This document shows positions 23,901 through 34,410 of a DNA stretch of 64,000 nt, piece after piece. The stretch is from Brachionus manjavacas (taxonomy: Eukaryota > Rotifera > Eurotatoria > Ploima > Brachionidae). The position numbers and the translations under genes were made by a program. Where the stretch lies: assembly GCA_019054805.1 (NCBI GenBank), contig JAHQIY010000026.1:620001-684000 (forward strand). The letters run 5' to 3'. The notes below the pieces were generated by a model. That model had not been told where the DNA came from, did not search any database, and saw only the letters and a program-made list of their open reading frames with translations. Every line of letters starts with the position of its first letter. The stretch's first letter is position 1.

Positions 23901-24987
23901 AATGGAGGTTAATTGCCAATCAATAAATAAATCAATAAATAAATAAATAATAAAATAAATCAATCTTTTGAGCGTTGAGCAAAAAAATTTTGAAAATTTT
24001 CATCTATTCAAAATACTTACATAAAACATTGAGAGTTTTTTTGATTTCCCATTTTTGATTTGAAAAACCGTTTTCTGCAATGCATGCGAATGTCTTGCCG
24101 TTGTCTTCTCTATTAGCTTTCAAATGAGCCAAATGAACAGTTTTAAACGTGTGATCATTGTTTCTCGAATAATTCGATTCCTCATAGATTAAAGAGGACA
24201 GTTTGGGTGCTTGCGTTGACGGAGGCAAAGTCAAATATGATGAAAAGTGATTGTTGTTTAATGACAGAATTTCGTTTTTTGAAGCACCAATATTCTTGTT
24301 TTTAATCAAAAATTGTATGTCTGCCGCAGGCTTCGAACTGTCAACTACGCATGTTAGTGAAAACTCATGGCCTTCTCTAACAGTCAAAACGTTTTCGATT
24401 AGCTCTGAGGGCTGCTTATCAATAGCTAGCGAATCTGGTCCATAATTCATTTTTAGGCCGCTCAATAAAGCTTAAAAAAAAAACACTTTAATAAAAATGA
24501 TATTTTTAAATGAGTAATGATGATTACTGTAAACAGTGACATTGAACACATATCTAAATTGAATTGGATTTGTGAGCATGTCATCGAAAGAATTTGCTTT
24601 TGAGATGGCTTTGGCTGGCAAAGTATAAAGACAGGTATAGAGGCCTTCTTCGCCAAAATCGATGTTATTAATTAGGATCACTTTGTGCTTTAGGGTCATG
24701 TGACACATTATTTTATACTTATAATCACTATTTATAATTCCATGACGAGTCACGATTATGTCTTCGACATTATTTGAAGACGATGAATCAGAGAACCTTC
24801 TAAAAAACCATGTCGGATTGGGCTGGGGACATTCAAGTCGAACAGTTTCGCCCACCAGCGCTTTGTACAATTCGTACTGAATTTTGGGCCGCAAGTTTGA
24901 AGCTTGTGTATTTACAGACCGTTGGCTATGAGCATTTACATGTGACAATAAAACAAACAGCACAAATGGATATATAATGGGCCACAT
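14972..24987 (-). CDS. Ig-superfamily/FN3 single-pass transmembrane receptor
   Basis: Seven-exon model: 24528..24987, 24021..24470, 18994..19460, 18735..18939, 16295..16411, 16145..16246 and 14972..16086. All junctions keep phase; 2916 nt, 971 residues. In order: signal peptide (IIYPFVLFVLLSHVNA); Ig1 with Cys pair VRLEC...GLYTC; Ig2 with FSLTC...KTFAC, entered through an MNYGPD linker; Ig3 opening LNVLYAPVC with VNVEC...GKISC; an FN3-like module (about 430-525); a transmembrane helix (MILIGIITAVFIFCII) near 538-560; and a long Ser-rich cytoplasmic tail with a DYEK repeat. The C-terminus GVLV fits a class II PDZ ligand. The layout is that of cell-adhesion/guidance receptors (Sidestep or nephrin-like). 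The exact orthologue is not resolved. Two introns (4560 and 2323 bp) are swollen by transposons; the others are 48-57 bp. Confidence 0.85.
17131..17407. mobile_element. inverted pair of Tc1/mariner transposase C-terminal fragments
   Basis: Segment 17131..17206 is the reverse complement of 17330..17407 with scattered changes. Read outward, each arm encodes the diagnostic DLNPIE motif: plus strand ADLNPIEMVWHGLN, minus strand SPNLYPIEIVWHEL. The two copies face each other across about 120 bp inside intron 4 of the Ig receptor gene. Stops follow directly, so neither is functional. Confidence 0.75.
17723..18672. mobile_element. 0.95-kb DNA-transposon-like element with about 65-bp inverted ends
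   Basis: The left end (17723-17793) and the reverse complement of the right end (18608-18672) share a CGGxTCATGxC block and ATCAGGTTTTCACAAAAA. Inside are a 52-codon plus-strand frame starting MESEEG at 17873, a 75-codon minus-strand frame (17968..18195), and an acceptor-like site followed by an acidic plus-strand frame (18366-18478: SKEDDQEVSDDKDDEE). I recognise no transposase family. It sits in intron 4 of the Ig receptor. Confidence 0.6.
20464..20540 (-). mobile_element. LINE-type 3' end with (AAAT)n tail
   Basis: Read on the minus strand, a unique stretch ending in GATTCTCCTCGAATTTATTT runs into repeated AAAT units, the usual shape of a non-LTR tail. The unique stretch at 20509..20537 is identical to 16315..16343 in the transmembrane exon of the host gene. 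It lies in intron 2 of the Ig receptor. Confidence 0.4.
22072..22611. mobile_element. 540-bp MITE with 44-bp TIRs flanked by TA
   Basis: The left terminus TGGTTAACCAAGCAGTCA continues to CATCGGTAAGGAAA-like sequence and is matched by the reverse complement of 22568..22611. A TA dinucleotide flanks both ends, as expected for Tc1/mariner-type targets. The centre (22225-22380) is an unusually G+C-rich patch of repeated GGCGGTC/GACCGCC words. There is no ORF. It lies in intron 2 of the Ig receptor. Confidence 0.8.
22995..23020. repeat. short perfect hairpin related to the TGGTTA repeat end
   Basis: TGGTTAGCAAA and its reverse complement TTTGCTAACCA are separated by two A residues. Given the neighbouring element with TGGTTAACC ends, this may be a minimal derivative or solo end. 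Confidence 0.45.
23895..23950 (+). mobile_element. LINE-type 3' end, CTCCAAAATGGAG hairpin with (AATA)n tail
   Basis: CTCCAAAATGGAG can fold into a 4-5 bp stem and is followed by TTAATTGCCAATC and repeated AATA units. This has the same architecture as other LINE ends in the window. No RT coding sequence is seen upstream. Confidence 0.4.
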
Positions 24988-25253
24988 TTTACTAACAACT
25001 CGAGTTCAAAATTCAAGATAGTAGCATTTTAATTTTTTCCTCAATGTCAAATAGCGCGTGAATACAATTTGTCAGCAAAAAAGAAATGAAAGTCAACTAA
25101 TTTCAGTTTATTGAATAAAATCGTTCATCTGAAAAAAGAACAATTTTTTTTAAAACAAGGAAATACAAATCTTGATTTTTCATTTTCAAACATTTAAAGG
25201 ATTATATAAGAATGAGCTTGGAATTTGTCAAGCGCAAAATATTATTGTAAAAT

Positions 25254-25321
25254 ACTCTCTCTCTCTTTCTTTCTCTCTCTCTCTTTCTTTCTCTTTCTCT
25301 CTTTCTTTCTCTCTCTCTCTC
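25254..25321 (+). repeat. CT-rich microsatellite upstream of the Ig receptor
   Basis: About 68 bp of almost pure CT/CTTT repeat lies about 270 bp upstream of the receptor start codon, a GA tract on the transcribed strand. GA/CT tracts are common near animal promoters, but a regulatory role here is only a possibility. Confidence 0.9.
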
Positions 25322-28160
25322 AATTTTCAATGTCAATAACATTAATATTTGCCGAAATAGCAAGAGGTCTTAAAATTTAATCAATTTTTATTCATAAATT
25401 AACTTTTTACAATAAGTTCTAGGGTTTCCTATGGCAATATTTGCGATTGTTTGGCTTTATTTTTCTAATGAACAAAAAAAAGACTTAAAATCTTTTTAAT
25501 TCAAATCCGAACAAAATCAGACCTTTACTCGAAAAGTCCTTTATTTATCCCCATCTCTCATTGAACTAGGTATCATATAACTAAGCAAAACAAATCACCG
25601 ACATAAACAATCAGAACTAAATGCTTTGGTCATAATAAATAAATTGATCGGTCAAAGCAGTCGGAAAAAGCTAGAACAAATACGGTCCAATTTTTTCCAG
25701 GATTCATTCCTGGTCTACAATTATCGATTTAAAAGAAAACTCTAGAATCTCTAGAATCCGCCCAGAACTTAGATTTTTTAAAAATTTTTAATAATAATAT
25801 TTTTTATTATTCATTGCCCAAATTGGCCTATAAAATATTAATAACAAAAATAAACTCGATTAGAGCAGAAAATCATTTCTTGACATATTAATTTTTTTTT
25901 AAAAACTTTAACAAATTGAAACATTATTATTTAAATGTATTTTATAATTTTTATGAAATTTTTGTTACCAAATTTTCAACTTTTAACAGTACAAATAATT
26001 AAGCACCTTTTTAATTTGCTCAAAATTTAATCATTCAAATTAAAACCATGGTAATTAAAGTTTCTTTAATTTAAAAAAAATATCACCAGCCAACATTGCG
26101 CCAAAATTTCGACAATTTAAATTTTAGCCATCGAATGTAGAAAAAATTCGTCTTAATAATGATAAAGTATTTTAAAAAAAAATTTTCTTTAATAAAAGCT
26201 CCCAAATTTTCAATTGCCAAAACAAAGAAATTTAGCAATTTGAATTGGGAAGATTTTTTTCTATTTTAATTTTTCAATAAATCTCAGAGTAGAAAGGCGT
26301 AGTTTTACTAGTTAAAAATCAAACAGGATTATATTCAGAATATCTATTTTAATTAAATTTAAATTTTCGTTTCAATTTCAGACAAAATTTGAAATATTAA
26401 GTTTTAATGAATAAAAGACAAAAATTGGTGTCGCAAATTTAAAAAGAATACAAATCTTTAATTTTAAAAAATAAATGAAACTTCTGTTTTTAAAATCATA
26501 AAACAAAGTCGAACAAAATAATTTTTTGATATAAATTATCTTGTCCATAATTTTTGTACTTTTTTACTTTAAGTGTTATTGAAAAATTTTAAATAGAAAA
26601 AAATCTTGCTTGTAAAAAAAGTCGTTCTAAATGTTAAATTATGGAGATAATTGTTGAGAAAAGGCTCAAAATTAGAATACATTCGCTCTCTTTTGTAATG
26701 GTAATTTTCCATTATATTTTTTATAATGAAAATGTTTATATATCTGAGCTAAATCGATTTTACTTATGTTCTCTGAAATTAAAATCTTGCATAGCTTATT
26801 TTAATGGGAGAGAAAATTTCAAGGCCTGAAAATTATATGCTTCTATTGACTGAGTGATAGGATTCATTTTTTCTCCCCGGAATGAAAAAAGAAATTCTAA
26901 GACGTTTATTTAACGCCGACAACAACAACAACAACAACAAAAAGATTAAAAATAAATTAAATATTTTTATCCGAATTGAACAATTTGATTACAAGATCTG
27001 AAAATGATTAGGCTTTATAAAGAGAATCAATCGTGTCCTTTTTTGAATTGTTCAATTTAATTCTTAAATTACAAATTTATGATTGCAGAACAAATTAATT
27101 GATCTAGCGTGCAATTTAACCAAAAATTATAATCATTAGAAAAAAAATTCGAAAAGGTTTGTAGAAGGCGTTCCGTAAGCAAAGCATATTTGAGCTCGAA
27201 CAAGCATCCAATAACCTAGGATAATTTTAATACCAAAATTTTGAACAAAAAATAAAACACAATTTAAAAAAGACTAATTAAAAGATTATCGATCTTCAAA
27301 CAAAAATTTAATTTGGCTTTAAATTGCTTGTAATGATTACGTTTTGAAATTTTCATGCCTCGAATACTTAGCTTAATACCTGCTCTATGTCTTGACTCAA
27401 GTCCAGAACTTAAATTGATTTATACTTTAGAGAGCACTTGAAAAATTAATTTATCGATAACCTCTTATTTTTAAGTGATCGTTTAACAAAAAAAAAGTGA
27501 ACGCTTACACTCGCACTAAAGTGAATACATGTGAATGTGATGGGAATTTAATTTTTCTGAAGACAATAATTTATCAATTTGTCTAAGTTCAATTATGAAT
27601 TTTAGATTAGTTTAATTTACTAATTTTTTTATTTATATTGAATATAATTTAGGCAGAGCCTTCATCCTTCGTATTTACTTTCATTTGGACAATAAAAGTT
27701 TTTAACAGTATTGCTACGATAAGTGTTTTTTTGGTAAATTTAAAAACAAAAAAAGGCTAATCAATCTAAAGTATCTTCAATTATGTGTAAATTTTGGTTA
27801 AATAACATGAAAAATTAAATTTCTTATAATTTATAAGCAGATAATTGTTAAAGTGAAAAAACTAAATTTAGGTAAATTAATTTAAATTTCGTTTTTTTTT
27901 TTATGGGAAAAAAAGTATTCTTCAGAATTTTTTTTTTCATTTTATCTACTAATAAATTTTAAAAAAATAATTTTTTAGGTCATTTTAATAAAAGATATCT
28001 TGTTTCTTTTTTAGGTTTGAGGTAAATTCGTAATCTTACGTATATTTACCAAAAAGAAACTCATCGTAGCAGTAAATAAATATATTTGTTTTCTTATTTT
28101 CCAAAAAATGTCCACTAATATTAAGTTAAATTTACTTTCTTTTTTAATCAGTTTTGAACT
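25322..28160. other. gene-poor spacer
   Basis: A/T-rich spacer with a short (CAA)n microsatellite at about 26918-26940. A 62-codon frame at 26641 has no family signature and no splice context. I see no supported gene. Confidence 0.5.
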
Positions 28161-28163
28161 TGC

Positions 28164-28250
28164 AAAAAAAGAGCTAAGATATCAACAGGATTCGAACAAA
28201 TTCGTAGTCTATTAGTTTGAAGTCTCAATTAACCGTGCTAAAGCGACATC
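28164..28250 (-). repeat. tRNA-like pol III unit (possible SINE head)
   Basis: On the minus strand an A-box-like TTTAGCACGGTTAATTG is followed after about 30 bp by a perfect B box GTTCGAATCC, then a T7 run at 28164-28170 that could terminate pol III. The anticodon arm does not pair well, so it is tRNA-derived rather than a working tRNA gene. It overlaps a direct repeat (next entry). Confidence 0.35.
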
Positions 28251-28313
28251 TTTGCCGATATCACTGGTAAGCTGATTAACTTGACCATGACTGTTTAAGA
28301 TAACAAGGAGCAT
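28243..28313 (+). repeat. direct repeat, copy 1 of 2 (partner 28573..28640)
   Basis: About 70 bp, GCGACATC...CGATATCACTGGTAAG through ACAAGGAGCAT, recurs 330 bp downstream at 28573..28640 with about 85% identity. The bracketed segment is more G+C-rich than its surroundings and non-coding as far as I can see. It resembles a duplicated or LTR-like unit, but is too short to classify. Confidence 0.7.
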
Positions 28314-28777
28314 TAAAAGCTGTCCCAATACATCGCCAAATACAGCCCAATAAACATTGCATGTGGCGACGAGGACAAAATCCCCCAGAAGACTAATAAA
28401 AGTGCTTCTCAATGAAAGTAAAGTTTATAGAGCATGCAACCTGGCGAGTGTAAATTAGTACCTGTGAAAAATAATAGTCTATGGCTGGTCCCAGTAATTG
28501 GTGATCCGGCAGTCACAATGGTCGACAGTTCCCTAGCATTCGCTTTATAAAAGCGGGGGAAGATGTGATATAGCGACATCGTTGTCGATATCACTGGTAA
28601 GTTTAATTTAACCATGAGCGTTTAAGTAAACAAGGAGCATATTCTAGATCATATCGAGATGATCATCTACACCGCAATTATTACCCAGTCGAAACTGGTT
28701 CCCCTATTTTTATGATGAAAGAGGTTTAAACATTAGCCACGTATTGCAGAGATATTTTGAAGATTTTTTCACCCTTT

Positions 28778-28829
28778 GCGGGCTCTGAACCCTTAATGAT
28801 TAACACACAAACCGTTCAGCTATTCGGGC
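28778..28829 (-). repeat. second tRNA-like A box/B box pair
   Basis: The minus strand reads GCCCGAATAGCTGAACGG (A-box-like) followed by GGGTTCAGAGCC (B-box-like) at near-tRNA spacing. The 3' acceptor strand is missing. It probably derives from a tRNA or SINE. Confidence 0.3.
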
Positions 28830-28920
28830 TAATGTAAACATTCCATTAACTTAAGATAATTTTTAAAATTCGTGTCTGGCATTATTGATACAGATTTGAA
28901 ATCTTCAGAGTTTGTTTAGT

Positions 28921-29537
28921 ATATATTATGTCGCCTAGAACAAGCAAAATAAATTATTTAGCTAAAATCAAAAAAGAAATTTCAATTTTACCTAAATAAA
29001 AATACTGAATAAAATTTGGATTAAATCTGAATACAATTTGGCTAAAATTAAAAAAAATTAAAATTTTCCCTTAATAAAAATACTGAAGAAAATTGAATGA
29101 TATAAATGAGGATAAGAAGAACGGAAATTTATGACATCGAAGCAAACATCCTTCGAAGCCAATGCTATAAAAATAAGGGATATTCATAATTGCGGTGAAA
29201 ATTTGAAGACTGCCGCTGAGGCGATGTCTATGCAACACATTCACAAGTTAGCTGAGGCCAAAGTTGGCGATAACGTTCAAGTATCAGTTCCGGATGAAGA
29301 CCGCGGACCTGCGGATCCGGTTAGTATACTTGCTTATATCGCAAAAATAAATAATCATAGGTTATATCAACTAGCGGCAAAACATGGTATTATGAAAGTG
29401 TTTTTCTAAATTCGTTTTAATTTAGCTAAAATAAATTTGGAATCGATCATTCTACTAAAATTCAAAAATTTATTATTTTATTGTCTAAATTGTTTTAATT
29501 TTAGCTAAATTATTTATTTTGCTATGCAACATATATA
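28921..29537 (+). mobile_element. TIR element carrying an integrase C-terminal-like fragment
   Basis: The ends 28921..28980 and the reverse complement of 29489..29537 share CAAAATAAATxATTTAGCTA. Inside, 29131..29409 is a 92-codon frame. Its C-terminal half (VGDNVQVSVPDEDRGPADP, then LAYIAKINNHRLYQLAAKHG) resembles the module that follows the DDE core in KRBA2/SCAND3-like transposon-derived integrases. The catalytic core is absent, so this is a deletion derivative. The family call rests on the remembered V-x2-P-x2-DR...DP pattern. Confidence 0.5.
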
Positions 29538-32500
29538 AGATAAAATAGTAATTTTATTGCCTTGGAACGACAGGGAAGCGAAACCACTTCATCAGTTGAG
29601 GCTCAGAATGGTAAAATGTCTGTGTTAAATCAATCCAGACCCGAATGAAAGGTGTCAAAAGTTGGATTGACAAAATTCAAAGAAATGATAAAATAGAAAA
29701 AAATTAATAGATAAATTTAATAAAGCTTTAAATTGTTCCTCTAAATCATTTGGTCTTAGTCTTCATTCTTAAAAATGAAAGTAAAAATTCAAAAATTGCT
29801 AAAATTCTTGAAACTGAGAATTCTTCACCTGTTAAGTTCTCTTACGTATATACTATCGTTCCCTCTGCGTTATGTCATGCTAAAAAATAAATTATCAATA
29901 AATTAAATAATCTAAATACATTTTGAAAAAAAAAAATATTTATTTACAAAAACAGATCATGCTAAAAATTTAAATTGAAATAAATAAATAATATAGTCTT
30001 AATTAAAAATTTTTCAGATAGACTATTTAAAATAACAATTAATGGTTACTTTTAATAGAGAAAAAAAAACTTATTAGCTATTACAACTTCCGTTTTCCGT
30101 TTTAACACAACGGAATGAAACAAAACGAAATTCCTTAAACAATTTGTTGCTAGGCTTTTTGTTTAGTTATTTTAAGAAAATATTGTGCACTACATTAAAA
30201 TACACTTTTGATTTTATTTTCTCATTTAAAAGACAATGTCACATGAAAATAAATTTTTAATCCTAGAAAAAAAAAAAGAAAAGATGTTTTAGTTTGTTCG
30301 GCTTAATTGAGCTAAAAATTACCTTTTTTAAATTTTGCTTTTTTTTTCTTAACTGGAAAATTTGAGTTTTGTTCAAATGTGAATCATCGATTTTCTAAGT
30401 TATTGATTCGTGTGTTCTATTAGACACGCATGTCCCACTTGCTTTTTACTTGAAATTACTCATCTAGTTCTGAATTTTGGTCATTTGTTAGCCTAATAAT
30501 GCATTGTTGACTGAATGATTAATTGCTCGTTGTTAGTATGCATTTGCTTGTGATTGATTGATGACCAACGTAAAGCATTGAGACACAAAGAGCCACCTTA
30601 TCTTACTTAAACAAAGCATTTCATCTCAACACAAAATCAACAAGTTAATTTATTTTCCTGAAAATTTATTTAGAGCCCGTAACACAAAACTGATATCATT
30701 TACAACGATCTTTAATCTTTTTGATTAATTAATGATTTCATTTTGCCAATTTAGCTTCATACGATCGTAGTATGAAAAGAATAGTCTAGCGCTTTTATTC
30801 AATAAAAATGCCAATTCAAAAACTTTTAGCATTCTAAAATCTGATATCAATCAATTAATAAGTTTCGAGCAACTACCTTGTAACTATTTTATGTTGAAAG
30901 CTTCATACAGTTTTTGCATTTTAATTGCTCAGTAGGTGCACTCATTACCAAAATTTTCCAACCAATTAACCAGACATACGATACTACTTGGTCAAATTAA
31001 AACAAAAATGGTTAGGTGTAAATTTTGACAATCATTTTTGTTGAGGAATAAAAAAAGAAGCGACTGTGCCGCCTCTAGAAAATCCAATTTAGTCAAAATA
31101 AACAACAACCAAAACTTCTAGCAAACACAATCACTCGAATACTTGAATCGATCAATCTATAATACTTCCTAATTCTGTTAATTCTTTATTCATACAAAAA
31201 ATCTATTCCTTTTTCTTATTATTTAATAAAAACTAAAGTTAACAAAGCTACACTGAACTGAAACGGACGTATTTTCTTATTTCCAACCATTTGTTATGTG
31301 AATATTTAATGGCAAGTTTGGATACTAGTTATTTGATGATTAATATTCCTATTTACTCAACAACAAAAAAAAAAACCATTTTTCTTTTGTAATTAAATTA
31401 AATTGAATTTGTCTAAGAAATTATTTCGGAAAAGGCTTATCTGAGATCTTTGCATAGAATTGTGTTCGAGACAACAAAATCTGTCTTGAAAAAATTCCAA
31501 AAAATATTTGCTAATAAACGTTCAAAAATTTTCCCCTAAAATTTTGCTTGAATCTTACTTGAATAGAACTAGAAATTGATTGTTTAATTTTTTGAATTAA
31601 AAAAAAGCCCATCTAATTAGTCTTTTTGGAGTCTATTAACGCTTGAACATATATCTAAAATTATTGAAGGAACCAATTGTTCCAAGTACTGTTAATTTGT
31701 CAAGAGACAATTTGATCTAAATTTATTCAGCAATCGATTATTCAACAGCTTTTGAAACATTTTTGTGAGTTAAAAAAATCTCTTGAAATATCAATTGTAA
31801 TCTATTTAGAAAATTTGATAATGTAATTAGCTGTCAACAACAACAACAACAAAAATTATAAAATATTTATTTGAGAGAATTTTGGCGGTAAGTTTTGGAC
31901 ATTTAAAAAAATTGAAATGATAATTTTAATCGATTTTAGAGCAATGCTTTATTATTATTAATATCATTGTTGTTGATCGAATTTGCATTAGAATCGAAAC
32001 AAAAGAATTAAGAGATGAGATAAAGGGTTGAATAGAAGAAAATCGATAAAATACAAGTAAAAAAAAGTTGAAAAAATAAGAATTTTTCTCTTTATCCGAA
32101 ATTACTTTTATTCGAAAGCCTTTTGAATAGAATTTAAATAAATTATCGCTAAATAACAGCCATTTCCCATTTGAAATGATAAGAATCTATAAGACGACTT
32201 TTTTTCTTTATCAAAAAAATTAACTCTTTTAAAAAGACTAATTTAGGAATTAAATTTTAAGCTTGCTAAGATGCAAAAAAAATTTGATCATAATCTAAAA
32301 AGATTGATTTGACATGTCAGACCGATGCCACTCCAAAATATCCTGTCTATTGAGGTGATTCAAATTCATTAAAATTTCCGTGTATTTGCATATTTATTTT
32401 TAATTAATTAATCAATGCAAACCCATTTGATTCAAATAAAAAAAGTTCACTTTTATGATTTTAACATGACTCTAAACTGTTTAGTTAATAAAAAAATCTT

Positions 32501-33640
32501 TCCAAAAAATGAAACAAAAAAAAACTCCAATATTTTCTGCCTGATATCCAGTCAGTGAAAAAAGTAGAACCTAAAAAATAAATTTTTATGCTCGGCCACT
32601 TCTGTTTACGATTCAAAATCCTGAAAGGTGTTTATATCGTCTAGCAAGTCTTCCGAATTGAGTATAAACCCAGGGTATCTAGTAACCTTTGCTAATCATT
32701 AAGTGGCCTTTTCGACACATATAATGAGAAAAACTCGTTTGTGGTTCTAAGAAAGAAGTGCTCTTTCTAACAAGGGCTTTTATCGATAAAGCAGAAATTT
32801 TGCTTTTAATTAAATTGCGGTGTGCATATGTTTTTTGTCCATTTATTTGATTACAATTCAACCTGAACAGTAGAACTTCAACATTGCCAAATCGAATCAT
32901 GCAATAAACAAATAGTTCTGAAATAGCATTTTAGTTATTAGTATTCTCGATGGACTTGCATTGTGAATAATAGCATGCAATAGTTCTATCGGATAACTAA
33001 TTGTCCAGGTATTGAGCAAATGAAAATAGATTTTTTCTGATAAAAAGTTAATCTCAAGCTGAAAATCTTATCTTTTCCTGCACACATGAAAACAAGTTGG
33101 CATTAAATGGGTTCAATTAAAACTAAGCAATTTTAAATTTGACAAGTGGCAATAATTGAAATCATTTCAAATATTCGATTTTTATTTGCATTTTAATTAA
33201 AAATAAAACTGCAATTATCTTCAAATCATTTGAATATTTCAATAAAATACCGATTTAAAGATCTTATCGTCATTATTGATTGATTTTTGTCATAATAATA
33301 TAATTTATGTCAATTGCCACAATCAAGGCCGTGTAGATAAAGATTTTTTTTATTCTAAATAAAATTTAAAAAACATTTTTACAAAAAACTCAATTTTCTT
33401 CTGTATCTAAAGTAATTTAAAGAAAACATGAGGGTTTAAACGAAGGCTGTTGCCCTTCGGACACTATCTCGGGTTTTTCCATAAGTTATAAAAATAATTA
33501 TATTTTTTTGTCATCTATATAGTTTGTTATTGACCGTAATTTTATCATTCAATATCTTCTTTTCTTCTACTTAAGAAAGGCTAAGATCTTTTATTTATCT
33601 CTTTCATTAAAGAATACAACATTAATACTTCTACGATTTT
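29538..33640. other. gene-poor spacer
   Basis: A/T-rich sequence with a (CAA)n run at about 31836-31855. A 73-codon minus-strand frame at 32679..32900 lies in a slightly G+C-richer patch and may be a decayed mobile-element piece. I see no splice signals or family signature to support a gene. A hairpin CGAAGG...CCTTCG at 33440-33458 recalls the LINE tails elsewhere. Confidence 0.45.
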
Positions 33641-33645
33641 TACAG

Positions 33646-34410
33646 TCTGGTAGAGTAGAACAACACAGTGATACAAAAATCGAAGAGCAACAATATGCAA
33701 ATAAACAAGTGATTAGCTCAAAAGAAGCAATCGATAGAAAAAATTAATTAAAAATTTTTTTTTTTAAACAAAAAAGGTAATAATTCTAATTTAATAAATT
33801 TATTTTTAATATTTAAAAATTTATAATTGAAAGTAGCTCTATTAAACGACCATGAATTACCGATTTTTTCAAAAAAATTATTTTTTTGATTTTTTTTGAA
33901 TTTTTATTTTATTTTTTTTTATCCCTTTATTTTTATGGCTGTCTGTATTTAACGCAATAAAAAATTAGTAAAATTACCACAAATTTATATAGAAAATCAA
34001 CAAAAATTATAAATTTTTATCTCTTTCTTTTTTTTCCCAACTTATTATAAATAAAACAATTAAATTAATGAAAACATAATACAAAAAATTTTCTTTAAAT
34101 TTATTAATATTAATTTTTTTAGAATTGATGAACTTCAATGATATTGGCTTGGATATACAAGCCAAAGCGAGGATCAAAAAAGAAAACAAGGTCGTGCCTA
34201 CAACATCAACCAGCGGACTGTATTTAGAACGAAAAGAATGCCATACTTGAATCTGAAGAAGATTCGGATAAAGAACTTGAACAAGCTCCAACATCATATA
34301 AAAGACACAAGCCGAATGATCCAGCTTTATCAATAGAGAATATTTGTAAAACTTGTAATGCCCCAATGAAGAAAAAAGAGGTTTTTATTGCCCAAATGTT
34401 TGTACTAGGA
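33646..34410 (+). pseudogene. decayed coding remnants, probably from a mobile element
   Basis: Three exon-like plus-strand stretches occur: 33646..33748 (after TTTTTACAG, ending TAA), about 34123-34250 (KARIKKENKVVPTTSTS) and about 34256-34410 (EEDSDKELEQAPTSYKRHKP, then CKTCNAPMK). The last needs a frame change to continue as KRGFYCPNVCT, giving a C-x2-C...C-x3-C zinc-like pattern. Stops and frame changes break any single model. The family is unknown. A 119-codon minus-strand frame over the same bases looks like its shadow. Confidence 0.3.

Noticed and set aside
25254-25321. CT tract considered as a promoter element (GAGA-type)
   Set aside because: Placed near the Ig receptor start, but a pure microsatellite is an adequate explanation and no other promoter element was seen, so it is listed only as a repeat.
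28212-28615. Two adjacent minus-strand frames of 66 and 68 codons
   Set aside because: They fall in a tRNA-like, directly repeated segment and show no family signature. The longer frames probably reflect the higher G+C content.
34007-34366. 119-codon minus-strand frame with hydrophobic stretches
   Set aside because: It lies opposite plus-strand remnants with more protein-like composition. There is no start context, splice site or family signature.
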